A stretch of 64,000 nucleotides of DNA from Myxococcales bacterium (GCA_029861865.1 JAOTYL010000015.1:1-64000), one strand, 5' to 3'. Shown: positions 45,882-55,628, numbered from the stretch's first letter. Notes: generated by a model not told the origin, from the sequence alone. Numbers and translations are program-made.

Positions 45882-46070
45882 AGACGCGGGAGAGTAGTAC
45901 AATCGGCGGCTTCGCGCGAGTCGACTCTGCCGACTAAGGGGAAATGCAGTCGCTGAAGTCTAGCGATTGATCGAGGCACTCGGTCGAGCCGGATCGGCCG
46001 CAGTCGATGGTTTCGAGGCACTCGAGCACCGATACGGTTTCGGATAGGCAACCGTCGAGCCAATCTGACC

Positions 46071-46619
46071 CTAGTTGCCGAGCGGCGCGCGTAGCTCGCT
46101 CTTCAAGTAGAGCCCCCATGGTTCGCCGTAGGGATGAACTTGGTCGGTGGGCTCGCCGTCGCGGAAGATCGGACGGCCCCCGTTCGCCCAATCGAAAATC
46201 CCGCCTTCCAAGTTGTAGACCTTTGCGAATCCTGCAGCTACGAGCTCGTCGACGATGGCGGCACTGCGGGCGCCCACCGAGCAGTACACGACGACCGTCG
46301 ACTCCGCCCGGAGATTCAGCGCTGCGATATCCGGGTGGTCTGGGTCCGTACGCAGGGCGCCCCCGAGATGACTCACGTCGAACTCTTCCTTCGTGCGAAC
46401 ATCGAGGATGACCGGCCGCTCCGACGGTTCGCGGTTCATCCATCCGGAGAGCGTTTCCGCATCGACCCACGCAACCTCGGGAAACCAGGTGCCGATCAAG
46501 TGCTTGAGCGAGCTCGGGCTCCGAGCGCCGACGAACAGCAGCATCCCGAGCACGAGGCTCACCCCCGCCAGCCAAATCCACGGCTTCAGGCTCCCGGTTC
46601 CAGTCCCGCCAACACTCAT
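46071..46619 (-). CDS. Membrane-anchored rhodanese-domain protein
   Basis: 182 residues. An N-terminal membrane helix (KPWIWLAGVSLVLGMLLFVGA) precedes a single rhodanese domain (VDAETLSGWMNREPSERPVILDVRTKEEFDVSHLGGALR). The active-site Cys lies in VVVYCSVGARSA, so sulfur transfer is possible. It acts outside the cytoplasm if the helix is an ordinary signal anchor. Between its stop and the divergent hydrolase (45882-46070) lies a Cys-rich non-genic stretch. Confidence 0.9.
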   Translation of the reverse strand: MSVGGTGTGSLKPWIWLAGVSLVLGMLLFVGARSPSSLKHLIGTWFPEVAWVDAETLSGWMNREPSERPVILDVRTKEEFDVSHLGGALRTDPDHPDIAALNLRAESTVVVYCSVGARSAAIVDELVAAGFAKVYNLEGGIFDWANGGRPIFRDGEPTDQVHPYGEPWGLYLKSELRAPLGN

Positions 46620-46684
46620 GCTCTCCTCTCCTCAGCCGCTATACACCACCGAAAGCGCGCTGCATCGCCTTCTGGGGCAGGTAG

Positions 46685-48436
46685 GTGCCAAACACGCCGG
46701 CAGTCGCTCGATTTTTTCGCAATAATGGATCAGTGCGCACTTTAAGGGGGACTGGGGCGCAAGGGCTAACTGCGACCCAGGATTCTCAGACACCGCAGAT
46801 CGGGGACGTGTTGGATTCCCGTTACCGTATCACCGGGGTTCTCGGCTCCGGCGGGATGGGGTGCGTCTATCTTGCGGAGCACATCTCGATTCAGCGGCCA
46901 TTGGCGCTGAAGCTGCTGCATCCGGAGGTCGAGGACGTCGACGAGATGATCAAGCGCTTCGAGCGAGAGGCGTTTGCCATCGGGCGTATGGATCACCCGA
47001 ACTGCGTGAACGTCTCGGACTTCGGAAAGCTCAGCGACGGCACTTTCTACATGGTGCTCGAGCTGTTGGATGGCGTGTTGCTTTTCGATTTGCTCGAGCA
47101 AGAGACGCGAGTCGACTGGAAACGCGCGCTTCACATCGGCCGTCACGTGCTCAGCGCTCTCGATTACGCCCACGACGCTGGGATTATTCACCGCGACGTC
47201 AAACCGGAAAATGTGATCCTCGTCCAAGAGGACGGCGACCCCGATTTCGCCAAGATCCTCGATTTTGGAATCGCAAAGCTCTTGCACGATGAAGCGAAAC
47301 CCGAATCGGACACGCTGCTGCTGATCAACGACGCCAAGCTGACCCAGCAAGGCGTCGCCATCGGCACCCCGACCTACATCGCACCCGAGCAGGCGTATGG
47401 GCTCCCGATCGATGGGCGAGCCGACCTCTACTCCCTGTCGGTGATGCTGTACGAGATGATCGCGGGCGTCCCTCCGTTCGACACCCACGATGTGGGCGCG
47501 CTCCTGCGCATGCATATTTCGGAGAGAGTCCCGAGGTTCGCAGACGTGGCACCGGACGTGGACGTTCCCGACGCTGTGGAGCGCCTCATCCTCCACGGCC
47601 TCGAGAAAAAGCCGGACGACCGTATCGGCAGTGCCAAGGAGTACATCGGGCGAATCGACAAGATCCTGCTGGGCAAGGATGGACGCCGGTCGGGGCTTCG
47701 CGAGATCCCCCCTTTCGACATCCATCGCATTCGCGCCTTGCTGACGACTCGGTTTGCTCGGGTAGTCCCCCAAAAAAGGCCAACCAAGCGAATGCTCGCA
47801 GCTGCGATCGTGGTCATCGTCCTGACGGCCGGCCTTGCCCTTGCGTTCGGAAGCACGGGCCCCGACGCCCCGGCGCCCGAAGAGCCCTACGCGGTCATGA
47901 GCCTCGGTCATGCGCAGGCCAACAAGGAGCTCAGCATGCAGGCTCTGATCGCCTACGAAAAGGCCCTCTCTCTCGATCCCGAGCTCGCCAACAACAAGCG
48001 CATGCGCGCCAATGTCGAGCGAATGCTGGACAAGAAGGCTCCCCCTGATGTCGTCGATGCCGCGCTCGAGTTCCTCGGTACGTTGGTCTCTACGGCGGGC
48101 GACCAAACGGCGGCCGACCAGCTCATCGACTTCGCTTCATCGTCGAAGGTGCCACGTCGGCGGCACAAAGCCGTCAAGGTCGCCGAAGAGGTAGGCCTGA
48201 GCGATCGAATCGACCGCCTAGATTCCTATACGCTCGACCTGCAGCAGGGAGAAACCTGTCCGGATCGCAAGGAAGCCGTCGCAAACCTTCGCGCCCTCGG
48301 CAGCAAGAAAGCGATCCCCGCGCTGCGCAAAGCCAGAAACCGGCCCAGGGGTGGCCTCGGAAGAAAGAGGGTCAACACCAACGCTTGCCTCCGCGGCAGT
48401 GCAAACGAAGCGATTCGGTACCTGCAACGCCTGTGA
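46685..48436 (+). CDS. Hanks-type Ser/Thr protein kinase with membrane span and C-terminal repeats
   Basis: 583 residues from GTG 46685; GTG 46733 is an alternative. The kinase domain starts at YRITGVLGSGGMGCVYLAEH (Gly loop), with the AxK lysine in LALKLLHP, the catalytic loop HRDVKPEN and DFG in KILDFGIAK. The APE motif is IAPEQ. One membrane helix (MLAAAIVVIVLTAGLALAFG, about 375-394) places the C-terminal half outside. That half has one TPR-like unit (AYAVMSLGHAQANKELSMQALIAYEKAL) and HEAT-like helices with CPDR and NACL cysteines. Such receptor kinases are abundant in Myxococcota. Confidence 0.94.
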   Translation: MPNTPAVARFFRNNGSVRTLRGTGAQGLTATQDSQTPQIGDVLDSRYRITGVLGSGGMGCVYLAEHISIQRPLALKLLHPEVEDVDEMIKRFEREAFAIGRMDHPNCVNVSDFGKLSDGTFYMVLELLDGVLLFDLLEQETRVDWKRALHIGRHVLSALDYAHDAGIIHRDVKPENVILVQEDGDPDFAKILDFGIAKLLHDEAKPESDTLLLINDAKLTQQGVAIGTPTYIAPEQAYGLPIDGRADLYSLSVMLYEMIAGVPPFDTHDVGALLRMHISERVPRFADVAPDVDVPDAVERLILHGLEKKPDDRIGSAKEYIGRIDKILLGKDGRRSGLREIPPFDIHRIRALLTTRFARVVPQKRPTKRMLAAAIVVIVLTAGLALAFGSTGPDAPAPEEPYAVMSLGHAQANKELSMQALIAYEKALSLDPELANNKRMRANVERMLDKKAPPDVVDAALEFLGTLVSTAGDQTAADQLIDFASSSKVPRRRHKAVKVAEEVGLSDRIDRLDSYTLDLQQGETCPDRKEAVANLRALGSKKAIPALRKARNRPRGGLGRKRVNTNACLRGSANEAIRYLQRL

Positions 48437-48598
48437 TGGCAGGCGACGCTGGCAAGACCGTTTGCGACCACTACACCCGGTTGAAAGACTCCCCTATCAA
48501 CTCGCCGAGACCCCCCTAGGATCGCGCCTTTCTGGATGTTATGATTGACGGCGCGGTGCCCCCCAAGCACCGTCCTCGCCTCGACGTACTCCGCTAGC

Positions 48599-51500
48599 AT
48601 GACAAGCAAGACCTTCCATTCGCTCCGGCATGGCGCGCTGGGGTTCCTTTTCTGTTGTTCCGCAGCGTTGTTGTTCAACACAAGCAGTGGATCTGCACAA
48701 GGGCCGGAAATGGTTGGTGCGTGGAGTCCGGTGATCGCGTGGCCGCACATTCCCGTCTCCGCGGCGAATCTTCCGGATGGGCGCATTGTGACTTGGTCTG
48801 CAAGCAGGGAGACCGCGTTTCCAAACAACGGAGAGTTTTTCACGCACTCGGCCGTCTACGATCCTGTTTCGGCCAGCTTCACGACGACGAACAACCCTCA
48901 CAACGACATCTTCTGCGCTGGCATTTCGTTGATGGAGGATGGTGCGGTAATGGTGACGGGCGGCCGGCAAGTCAACCGACGGACGGCGGCGTTTGATCCG
49001 CAGAGTCTCGTGTGGTCCAGACGGTCGGACATGGGTTTCCCGCGTTGGTATGGCACGCAACTAACGCTGCCCAACGACGAAGTGATGGCGGTGTTTGCAC
49101 AAGGCGCCGGCCCAGTCGTGGAACGCTATTCGGCACCCATCGATCGGTGGACGGCTTTGCCTGGGATGGAGATGACGACGGCGGCCGCTGAGCAAGCTGC
49201 TACGAACTCCGGAAGCGCGAATAACGGCGGCACGAACTCGCAGTGGTGGTCGTTCCTGCACGTCGCACCGGATGGGCGTGTATTCCACTCCGGGCCATGG
49301 CCCAGCATGCATTGGTACGATGCGGTCGGCTCGGGCGATATCGAAGCCGCCGGCACACGACTAGGGGGAGACCAAACGCGCGGGTTCGGGACAGCGACGA
49401 TGTATGACGTCGGCAAGGTATTGGTGGTTGGTGGGCAGGATCGAAAAGCGCCAGAAGCCTCGTCGCGCGAAGTGATCAAAATCGACGTCAATGGCGCTGC
49501 CCCGCTAACGCAACAAGCCAGTGATATGGCGTACAAGCGTACCAATCACAATGCCGTCCTATTGCCGACGGGCCAGCTCATCGTCGTTGGTGGCAACGAG
49601 AACGCAAAGATCTTCAATGACCAAACCAGCGTTCTGGAGCCGGAGATCTGGGATCCACAAACCGATCAGTGGACCCTGATGGCGCCACACACGGTGCCGC
49701 GCAACTACCACTCTGTCGCGCTGCTACTCAAGGATGGACGCGTTCTGTCTGGGGGCGGTGGTCTCTGCGGGAATTGTCCGGAAAACCATCAAGACGCGGA
49801 GATCTTCTCACCGCCGTATCTGTTCTCCGCGGGCGGCGTGCCAGCAGTGCGTCCCGTGATCACGCAGAGTGCACCGAGCGCGCAAGCTGGCGATGAGCAT
49901 AGCGTCACTGCGAGCCCTGGAGTGCAGGCGTTCAATGTGATCCGGCTCGCCGGCGTGACACACTCCATCAACACCGATGCGCGATTCGTGCCGGTCGACT
50001 TCGTTGAAGACGCACCAGGCGAGTACACTCTCTTTTTCAATGACAACCCGAACGTGCTCGTTCAGGGGTACTACTGGCTGTTCGCGGTCGATGCGCAGGG
50101 TGTGCCGTCGATCGGTCACACACTTCAAGTGGTGCGTGATGTCGCACAACCAGACGTACCCATCAGCTACGAGGTATTTCACGGCATTTGGTCGTCGCTG
50201 CCTGACATGGACGCGTTGACGCCAGAAGCCACTGGCAACACAGACGATTTCACGTTGCAGGTTCGGCTCCGCGATACCGACTACGCGCTGCGGTTCCGTG
50301 CGCAGTTCTTTGTCGAGACAACGGGTGTCTACAATTTCGCAACGCTATCGGACGATGGCTCGAAGCTTCTGGTCGACAGCGCTTTGGTGGTCGACAACGA
50401 CGGGGTGCACGGGCTCTTGCGCGCAGACGGTTCGGTTTCGTTGACAGCCGGATACCACGATGTCGAGGTGCAGATGTTCAATGGCGGGGGACCCGCGCAA
50501 CTCGGCATTCGCTGGAGCGGCCCCACCTTCTCGGAGACGTCCTTCGATGGACGAGATGTGGGCGAAGTCAGCGTGCCGTTGGAGTTCACGTCAATCGTCC
50601 AGACCCAGCCACAACCGGTCGGCGTTAACGTGATGTGGTCAGCCCCAGCACAGGGCGCTGGCACGATCGACTACGAGTGGGCGTTCGGCGACGGCAACTC
50701 GACCACGACGACTAATTCAACCGTGGCGCACACCTATACGGAGCCTGGTCGGTACACGGTCATCGTTCTCGCCTCGGATCAAGCCGGCCGGCAGATCAGT
50801 CAGCAATTCGTACAGGTCATTCATGCGGCCGCGTTCTTGGCAGAGCCGCCGCGACATTCGTCGACCATCGCGCTCGATGCTGACGCAGGCGGGGATCGTG
50901 TTTGGAACGTAAACCCCGACCAAAACACCCTCACGGTGATCGACGCAGATGGGGCCCTTCTTGGTGAGCTTCCAACGGATGACAGGCCGTGGGCGATAGC
51001 CTTGCATCCAGCGGCACCTGAAGCCTGGGTGGTGAACAAGGGGAGCGCAACCATTTCCATTCACGACACAGGCACGTTCGAGCGCATCGATACGATTTCG
51101 CTCCCGCGTGGCTCGCAGCCGCACGGGATCGTGTTCTCGGAAAGCCGCGTGTTTGTCGCACTTGAGGCAACCGGCCAGGTCGCCCGTATCACGAACAGCG
51201 GAGTGGATCTCGTCAACGTGGGTCGGCGTCCACGGCACTTATCGATTGACCCACAGTCTGCACTTCTCTTGGTGTCGCATTTCGTGACGCCACCGCTTCC
51301 GGGCGAAGCGGGGACCGCGCCAGTGGTTGACGATGGCGTCCAGGAGTATGGCGGTTGGGTCACACCAGTCGACGCACAAACGTTGCAAGTGGACACGCCG
51401 ATCATTTTGGGCCACAGCAATGTCGCGCCGACCGAGCACAGTGGTCCTGGGATTCCAAACTATCTGGGCCCGGCGGTAATCGCCCCCACAGGTTCGATGG

Positions 51501-52837
51501 CGTATGTCCCTTCGAAGCAAGACAACGTTCTCGGAGGCGCGATGCGAAGTGGCGAGGCGCTTCGATTCGACCAGGCCGTACGCGCCGTGAGCTCGCACAT
51601 CGATCTCGCGACGTTGAGCGAGGTTCGCGGTGCCAGGGTCGAACATGACGATGCATCTATCGCGACCGACGCGGTGTTTGGGTCGCTTGGCGTTCATTTG
51701 TTTACGGCGCTCGAGGGCAATCGCCAGGTCGTCGTGAACGATGCGGTGTCTGGCATGGAGCTCGGCCGGATGCAGGTTGGGCGGGCACCCCAAGGGCTCG
51801 TTCGCTCTTCGGACAACCGTTTGTACATTCACAACTTCATGGATCGAACGATCACGATCATGGACGTCGACGCGATCATTCAGGGTGGTGCAGTGACCAG
51901 CGCTTCCGAGCTCGCGGTGGTTGGCACGAGCCAGTCAGAAGCCCTCGACCCCACCGTGTTCGTGGGCAAGCAGCTCTTCTACGACGCAGCAGACGATCGC
52001 CTCGCCGCGTTCGATTACATGAGCTGCGCGTCGTGCCACAAGGAAGGCGGACAAGACGGCCGAGTGTGGGATTTCGCTGCGGTCGGAGAGGGGTTGCGCA
52101 ACACGATCACGCTGGTCGGTCGCGGAAGACCGGCTCACGGCATGGTTCACTGGAGTGGCAACTTCGACGAGATCCAGGATTTTGAAGCGCAGATCCGCGC
52201 GTTTGCCGGTGGCACCGGCCTCATGGACGACGCGGATTTCTTCTCTGGAACACGCCAGGATCCACTCGGCGACCCGAAGGCAGGCATTTCCCCGGACCTC
52301 GATGCATTGGCAGCATACGTGCACTCGCTTACGGCCGTCCCGGAGAGCCCATTTCGCACGGTAGATGGCCCAGACCCAACTGTCGACAACGGAAGGATCG
52401 AGTTCTTAATTGCGGGCTGTAACGTCTGTCACGGTGGCTCGGCGATGACGGACAGCTGGACTGGCGCCCGCCATGACGTCGGAACGCTGGCTGCGACGTC
52501 CGGCCAACGCCTCGGCGAACCACTCGATGGGCTCGACACCCCATCGTTGCAGGGTGTGTGGGCAACTCCTCCATACCTGCATGATGGTTCTGCCGCGACG
52601 TTGGAGGAAGCGATCGAAAGTCACGACTCGACTTCGGAGCTTCCAACGGAAACCATCGATGAGATAGCGCGATACGTTCGCACCATCGAGGATGAACCGA
52701 TCCACTCGAGCGGTTGCTCTGTCAACGCGCCAAACACCGAGAATGCGCCGTTCAGCGTGTTCGCGGTGTTGATGCTGGCCGGGGTGCGTTCGCGACACCG
52801 CTCACGCCGTGGTCGAGATCTCGCTGCGCAATCGTGA
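48599..52837 (+). CDS. Copper-radical oxidase / PA14 / PKD / beta-propeller / diheme cytochrome c fusion
   Basis: 1412 residues from ATG 48599. The signal peptide is followed by a Kelch-type galactose/glyoxal-oxidase domain (about 40-515). Its copper-radical residues are in place: Cys106 (HNDIFCAGIS) to crosslink Tyr151 (PRWYGTQ), axial Tyr370-His371 (PRNYHSV) and His455 (VTHSIN). Next come PA14 (about 522-645), PKD (about 660-742; YEWAFGDGN), a YVTN-like propeller (about 750-1100) and a cytochrome c region with CASCH (1143-1147) and CNVCH (1274-1278). The tail SSGCSVNAPNTENAPF, a hydrophobic stretch and an Arg cluster resembles MYXO-CTERM. It should oxidise alcohols or aldehydes outside the cell; the coupled cytochrome suggests electron transfer in place of, or beside, H2O2 formation (inference). 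Confidence 0.88.
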   Translation: MTSKTFHSLRHGALGFLFCCSAALLFNTSSGSAQGPEMVGAWSPVIAWPHIPVSAANLPDGRIVTWSASRETAFPNNGEFFTHSAVYDPVSASFTTTNNPHNDIFCAGISLMEDGAVMVTGGRQVNRRTAAFDPQSLVWSRRSDMGFPRWYGTQLTLPNDEVMAVFAQGAGPVVERYSAPIDRWTALPGMEMTTAAAEQAATNSGSANNGGTNSQWWSFLHVAPDGRVFHSGPWPSMHWYDAVGSGDIEAAGTRLGGDQTRGFGTATMYDVGKVLVVGGQDRKAPEASSREVIKIDVNGAAPLTQQASDMAYKRTNHNAVLLPTGQLIVVGGNENAKIFNDQTSVLEPEIWDPQTDQWTLMAPHTVPRNYHSVALLLKDGRVLSGGGGLCGNCPENHQDAEIFSPPYLFSAGGVPAVRPVITQSAPSAQAGDEHSVTASPGVQAFNVIRLAGVTHSINTDARFVPVDFVEDAPGEYTLFFNDNPNVLVQGYYWLFAVDAQGVPSIGHTLQVVRDVAQPDVPISYEVFHGIWSSLPDMDALTPEATGNTDDFTLQVRLRDTDYALRFRAQFFVETTGVYNFATLSDDGSKLLVDSALVVDNDGVHGLLRADGSVSLTAGYHDVEVQMFNGGGPAQLGIRWSGPTFSETSFDGRDVGEVSVPLEFTSIVQTQPQPVGVNVMWSAPAQGAGTIDYEWAFGDGNSTTTTNSTVAHTYTEPGRYTVIVLASDQAGRQISQQFVQVIHAAAFLAEPPRHSSTIALDADAGGDRVWNVNPDQNTLTVIDADGALLGELPTDDRPWAIALHPAAPEAWVVNKGSATISIHDTGTFERIDTISLPRGSQPHGIVFSESRVFVALEATGQVARITNSGVDLVNVGRRPRHLSIDPQSALLLVSHFVTPPLPGEAGTAPVVDDGVQEYGGWVTPVDAQTLQVDTPIILGHSNVAPTEHSGPGIPNYLGPAVIAPTGSMAYVPSKQDNVLGGAMRSGEALRFDQAVRAVSSHIDLATLSEVRGARVEHDDASIATDAVFGSLGVHLFTALEGNRQVVVNDAVSGMELGRMQVGRAPQGLVRSSDNRLYIHNFMDRTITIMDVDAIIQGGAVTSASELAVVGTSQSEALDPTVFVGKQLFYDAADDRLAAFDYMSCASCHKEGGQDGRVWDFAAVGEGLRNTITLVGRGRPAHGMVHWSGNFDEIQDFEAQIRAFAGGTGLMDDADFFSGTRQDPLGDPKAGISPDLDALAAYVHSLTAVPESPFRTVDGPDPTVDNGRIEFLIAGCNVCHGGSAMTDSWTGARHDVGTLAATSGQRLGEPLDGLDTPSLQGVWATPPYLHDGSAATLEEAIESHDSTSELPTETIDEIARYVRTIEDEPIHSSGCSVNAPNTENAPFSVFAVLMLAGVRSRHRSRRGRDLAAQS

Positions 52838-52865
52838 TCCATCGCAACTACGGTACGCGTTGCTG

Positions 52866-54497
52866 ATGCGTCGACGAGCGACATGGTGCTGGGTCCCCGT
52901 CATGATGGCCATCGTGACAAGCGGTTGCAACTCCAAACCCATCAGGGGCGCGGACGCCGGTGTGGACGCAGCGCTGCAGGTCGAGACGCCTGCTTGGGGG
53001 TTTGTGGCGAACGCTCAGAGTGAAACCGGCGGAGTGCATGTGCTCGTTCACACCGATACGCTCCCAATCCCCGTCAACGTGATGCATCGGTGGCGCATTC
53101 AGGTGCTGCGCGGACCCGGCAAACTGACACCGTTCATGCCGGAAGCACTCGTGGTGAACGGTGGCATGCCCTCCCATGGACACGGTCTGCCAACCCAGCC
53201 TGCGGTCTCGCGGTATCTCGGCAAAGGCATGTTCGTCGTGAATGGCATGCGTTTCAACATGGGTGGCGAATGGGAGATGATCGTTCGCGTGCTCGAACAG
53301 GGTCGGTGGCATCGCACAGCCTTCACGATTGCACTGCAATCGGCAGGAGATCACGGGCATCACGGTTCGGTGTGGAATGAAACCGAGATGGGTTTGCTGC
53401 GAAGTCTGTCGTTGTCTGCCGCGGGCCCACGACCCCGCGATCGCACCAATCGCGTGCAAGATGACGCGCGTGCCGTTGAGCTTGGTCGCGCACTCTTCTT
53501 CGACAAGAAGCTAAGTGCCAACGGTGAGGTGTCATGTGCGACGTGTCACCGGGAGTCTTTGGCGTTCACGGACGGACGCAGAACGGGTAAGGGGCTCGCG
53601 GTTCTCGACCGCAATACGCCGAGTGTGGTCGGCGCGGCCTGGCAACGATGGTTCTATTGGGATGGTCGGCGTGACAGCTTGTGGGCGCAGGCACTCGTGC
53701 CGATCGAGGCCGCTCGTGAAATGGGCTCCAGCCGTCTGGCAGTCGTGCGTGCCATCCGGCAGGACGCGAAGTACGAGCGCGCCTACGAATCCCTGTTTGG
53801 CCCGCTGCCATCACTGGAGGGGTTGTCGGTGCCGCACGCCGGTCCCATCGGTCCGGAGGCACACCGTGTCGCATGGCGGCAAGTTCCCGTTCGGACGAGA
53901 CGGTCGATCAACGTGGCGTTTGCAAACGTCGGAAAAGCGATTGCAGCGTTCGAGTCGACGCTCGAGTTCGAGCCGACGCGTTTCGATCGCTACGTCGATG
54001 CACCCGCAGAAGGGGGGCTTCTGAACGACTCCGAGATCGCCGGACTTCGGCTATTCATCGATCCGAAAAACCAATGCCTAAAGTGCCACAACGGCCCGAT
54101 GTTCACCAACGGTGGTTTTCATAATATCGGAACGGGTTCGCCGGATCCGGCAAGCCTGGACGTGGGCCGCATCGCAGGTCTGCAGTCTGCGATCCTGGAT
54201 GAGTTCAATTGCCGCGGCCGCTATTCCGACGATCGGGAACGATGCAGCGAGCTCGAACACCTCGCGCCCGACGCGCACCTGGCAGGCGCGTTCAAGGTGC
54301 CGAGCATCCGGGGCGCAGCGAAGACGCCCCCGTACATGCACGACGGGCGCTTTTCGACCTTGCGCGAAGTGCTGGAGTTCTACCGAACGCCTCCAGCGCG
54401 GTCGAACGCCATGCCGCATGAGCTCGTGCCCTTGCCGCACCTGACGGACAGCGATCTAGACAGCCTCGAGGCGCTCCTGCGCATGCTTGGCGAGTAG
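52866..54497 (+). CDS. Lipoprotein with FixH/YtkA-like and MauG/cytochrome c peroxidase domains
   Basis: 543 residues from ATG 52866 with lipobox TSGC (Cys21); an in-frame GTG at 52809 would overlap the oxidase gene. The N-terminal domain (about 45-160) is FixH/YtkA-like, with PSHGHG at 102-107 that could bind metal. The C-terminal half is a diheme peroxidase of the CcpA/MauG/MbnH class: CATCH (224-228) and CLKCH (404-408), with FYWDGRRDSLWAQAL between the hemes. MauG-like enzymes can oxidise amino-acid side chains of partner proteins. It starts 28 bases after the oxidase stop, so a role in maturing or re-oxidising that oxidase is plausible but unproven. Confidence 0.9.
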   Translation: MRRRATWCWVPVMMAIVTSGCNSKPIRGADAGVDAALQVETPAWGFVANAQSETGGVHVLVHTDTLPIPVNVMHRWRIQVLRGPGKLTPFMPEALVVNGGMPSHGHGLPTQPAVSRYLGKGMFVVNGMRFNMGGEWEMIVRVLEQGRWHRTAFTIALQSAGDHGHHGSVWNETEMGLLRSLSLSAAGPRPRDRTNRVQDDARAVELGRALFFDKKLSANGEVSCATCHRESLAFTDGRRTGKGLAVLDRNTPSVVGAAWQRWFYWDGRRDSLWAQALVPIEAAREMGSSRLAVVRAIRQDAKYERAYESLFGPLPSLEGLSVPHAGPIGPEAHRVAWRQVPVRTRRSINVAFANVGKAIAAFESTLEFEPTRFDRYVDAPAEGGLLNDSEIAGLRLFIDPKNQCLKCHNGPMFTNGGFHNIGTGSPDPASLDVGRIAGLQSAILDEFNCRGRYSDDRERCSELEHLAPDAHLAGAFKVPSIRGAAKTPPYMHDGRFSTLREVLEFYRTPPARSNAMPHELVPLPHLTDSDLDSLEALLRMLGE

Positions 54498-54512
54498 ACC
54501 TGCGCAGGAGGC

Positions 54513-54600
54513 AGCGCGCGAACCAGTACGCGGCCGCATTCGGCTCCTGTCCCCGGATGGTGGCCGTGATTCCCTCTTGATGCTTTTCGACGGCTCTGGC
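54513..54600 (-). pseudogene. Relic of a TIGR01777-type epimerase gene
   Basis: On the minus strand this stretch translates as HQEGITATIRGQEPNAAAYW, which aligns with NDETTGIIGGQEPDVPAYW of the intact epimerase (61074-62024). At the DNA level 54529-54582 matches 61595-61648 at roughly 43 of 54 positions by eye. No open gene surrounds it. It occupies most of the 151-base gap before the DUF3303 gene. Confidence 0.5.
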
Positions 54601-54648
54601 ACGGTCTTATGCCTCACACACGACGGCCGCGCCGTAGGAGAATAAGCC

Positions 54649-54912
54649 ATGAAGTTCATCTCCAAATATACGATTCGCCCCGAGCACAGAAACGAAGCGA
54701 TCAAACGCTTCCTCGAGGGCGGGGGGCAACCACCTGAGGGCATCAAGTTGCTTGGCCGGTGGCACAACACGAGCGACCGCAGTGGCTATTCCCTCGTGGA
54801 GGCCGACGATGCAGTCGCGATGGGCCGATGGTCCCACCAGTGGTCAGACGTCCTTACCATCGAAACGTCCATCGTCATCGACGACGAGGAGTTCTTGAAG
54901 GTCCTCGGCTGA
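54649..54912 (+). CDS. DUF3303 protein
   Basis: 87 residues with AGGAGAA upstream of the ATG. The sequence MKFISKYTIRPEHRNEAIKR to GIKLLGRWHNTSDRSGYSLVEADDAVAMGRWSHQWSDVLTIE is the short ferredoxin-like dimeric fold of DUF3303. The family has no established biochemical role. It stands alone, followed by 182 bases in which nothing is recognised. Confidence 0.88.
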   Translation: MKFISKYTIRPEHRNEAIKRFLEGGGQPPEGIKLLGRWHNTSDRSGYSLVEADDAVAMGRWSHQWSDVLTIETSIVIDDEEFLKVLG

Positions 54913-55094
54913 TCCTCGGCGGAACTTCAATCGGTTCATAATGCCGGCTGCTCCTGGCACCGGCACAGGGACACAGGTGCGTCGCTTTCGCTATTGGCGG
55001 GCGAGCTTTGGTCCGCGTTGACCTAAGATGGAGGGTGTTCGTCCCGCCGATTGCGTCTGAGTAGAGTGAAAAGCAGCGCGGCGCCGGCAAGCGA

Positions 55095-55628
55095 CTAGCC
55101 GTTGGCGATCGTGCGGGCGAGGTCGGCTACGGCCGCTTCGAGGGCGGCCGATGGGAGAGTCGGTGGGAAGGTCAGGCCGATGAAGGCGGACACTTCGAAG
55201 ATGATGCCGTTTGCGCGCACGATCAATGAGCTTGGACCGGCGTCGTTCGGGTAGAACGCTTCGTCGCCAATGCCCGGGACATCGGTCGTGCCGCCGCGGT
55301 TGTCTTCAAACCCCTGGCGAACGCCGTCCCAAGACGAGTCCGCTCCGAAGTAAAAGACACTGACCGAGTCTGCTTCGCCATCTGTAATCTCGAACCTGCA
55401 GTTTCGCGCAATGTCAGGGACCCCTTCGCTGGCGGTACCCTCGAAGATTGAGGTCACGGTCGCTGCGTCGGTGAGTTGACACGCACGCTCTGCGTCGGTG
55501 AGGCCATTGCCCGTTCCGCCCGTCGCGCCCGTTCCGCCCGTATTGTCACCGCCACACCCGATACAAAGCGAGGCCGTGGCGATCGCGCTCGCAAAGAAGA
55601 GGACGAGGGAGTCGCTTTGAACCTTCAT
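55095..55628 (-). CDS. Lipoprotein (DUF3558-like)
   Basis: 177 residues from ATG 55628. The signal peptide MKVQSDSLVLFFASAIATASL ends at a Cys in CIGCGGDN, and a Gly/Thr-rich tether follows. The domain has paired cysteines (ACQLTDAATVTSIFEG and ARNCRFEITDG) and a pattern close to the DUF3558 lipoproteins (QGFEDNRGGTTDVPGIGDEAFY). It lies 50 bases after the TetR gene on the same strand and may be part of that operon. Function unknown. Confidence 0.8.
   Translation of the reverse strand: MKVQSDSLVLFFASAIATASLCIGCGGDNTGGTGATGGTGNGLTDAERACQLTDAATVTSIFEGTASEGVPDIARNCRFEITDGEADSVSVFYFGADSSWDGVRQGFEDNRGGTTDVPGIGDEAFYPNDAGPSSLIVRANGIIFEVSAFIGLTFPPTLPSAALEAAVADLARTIANG

Noticed and set aside
46766-48106. 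446-codon open frame antisense to the Ser/Thr kinase
   Set aside because: Complement of the kinase, composition of an antisense shadow, no motif.
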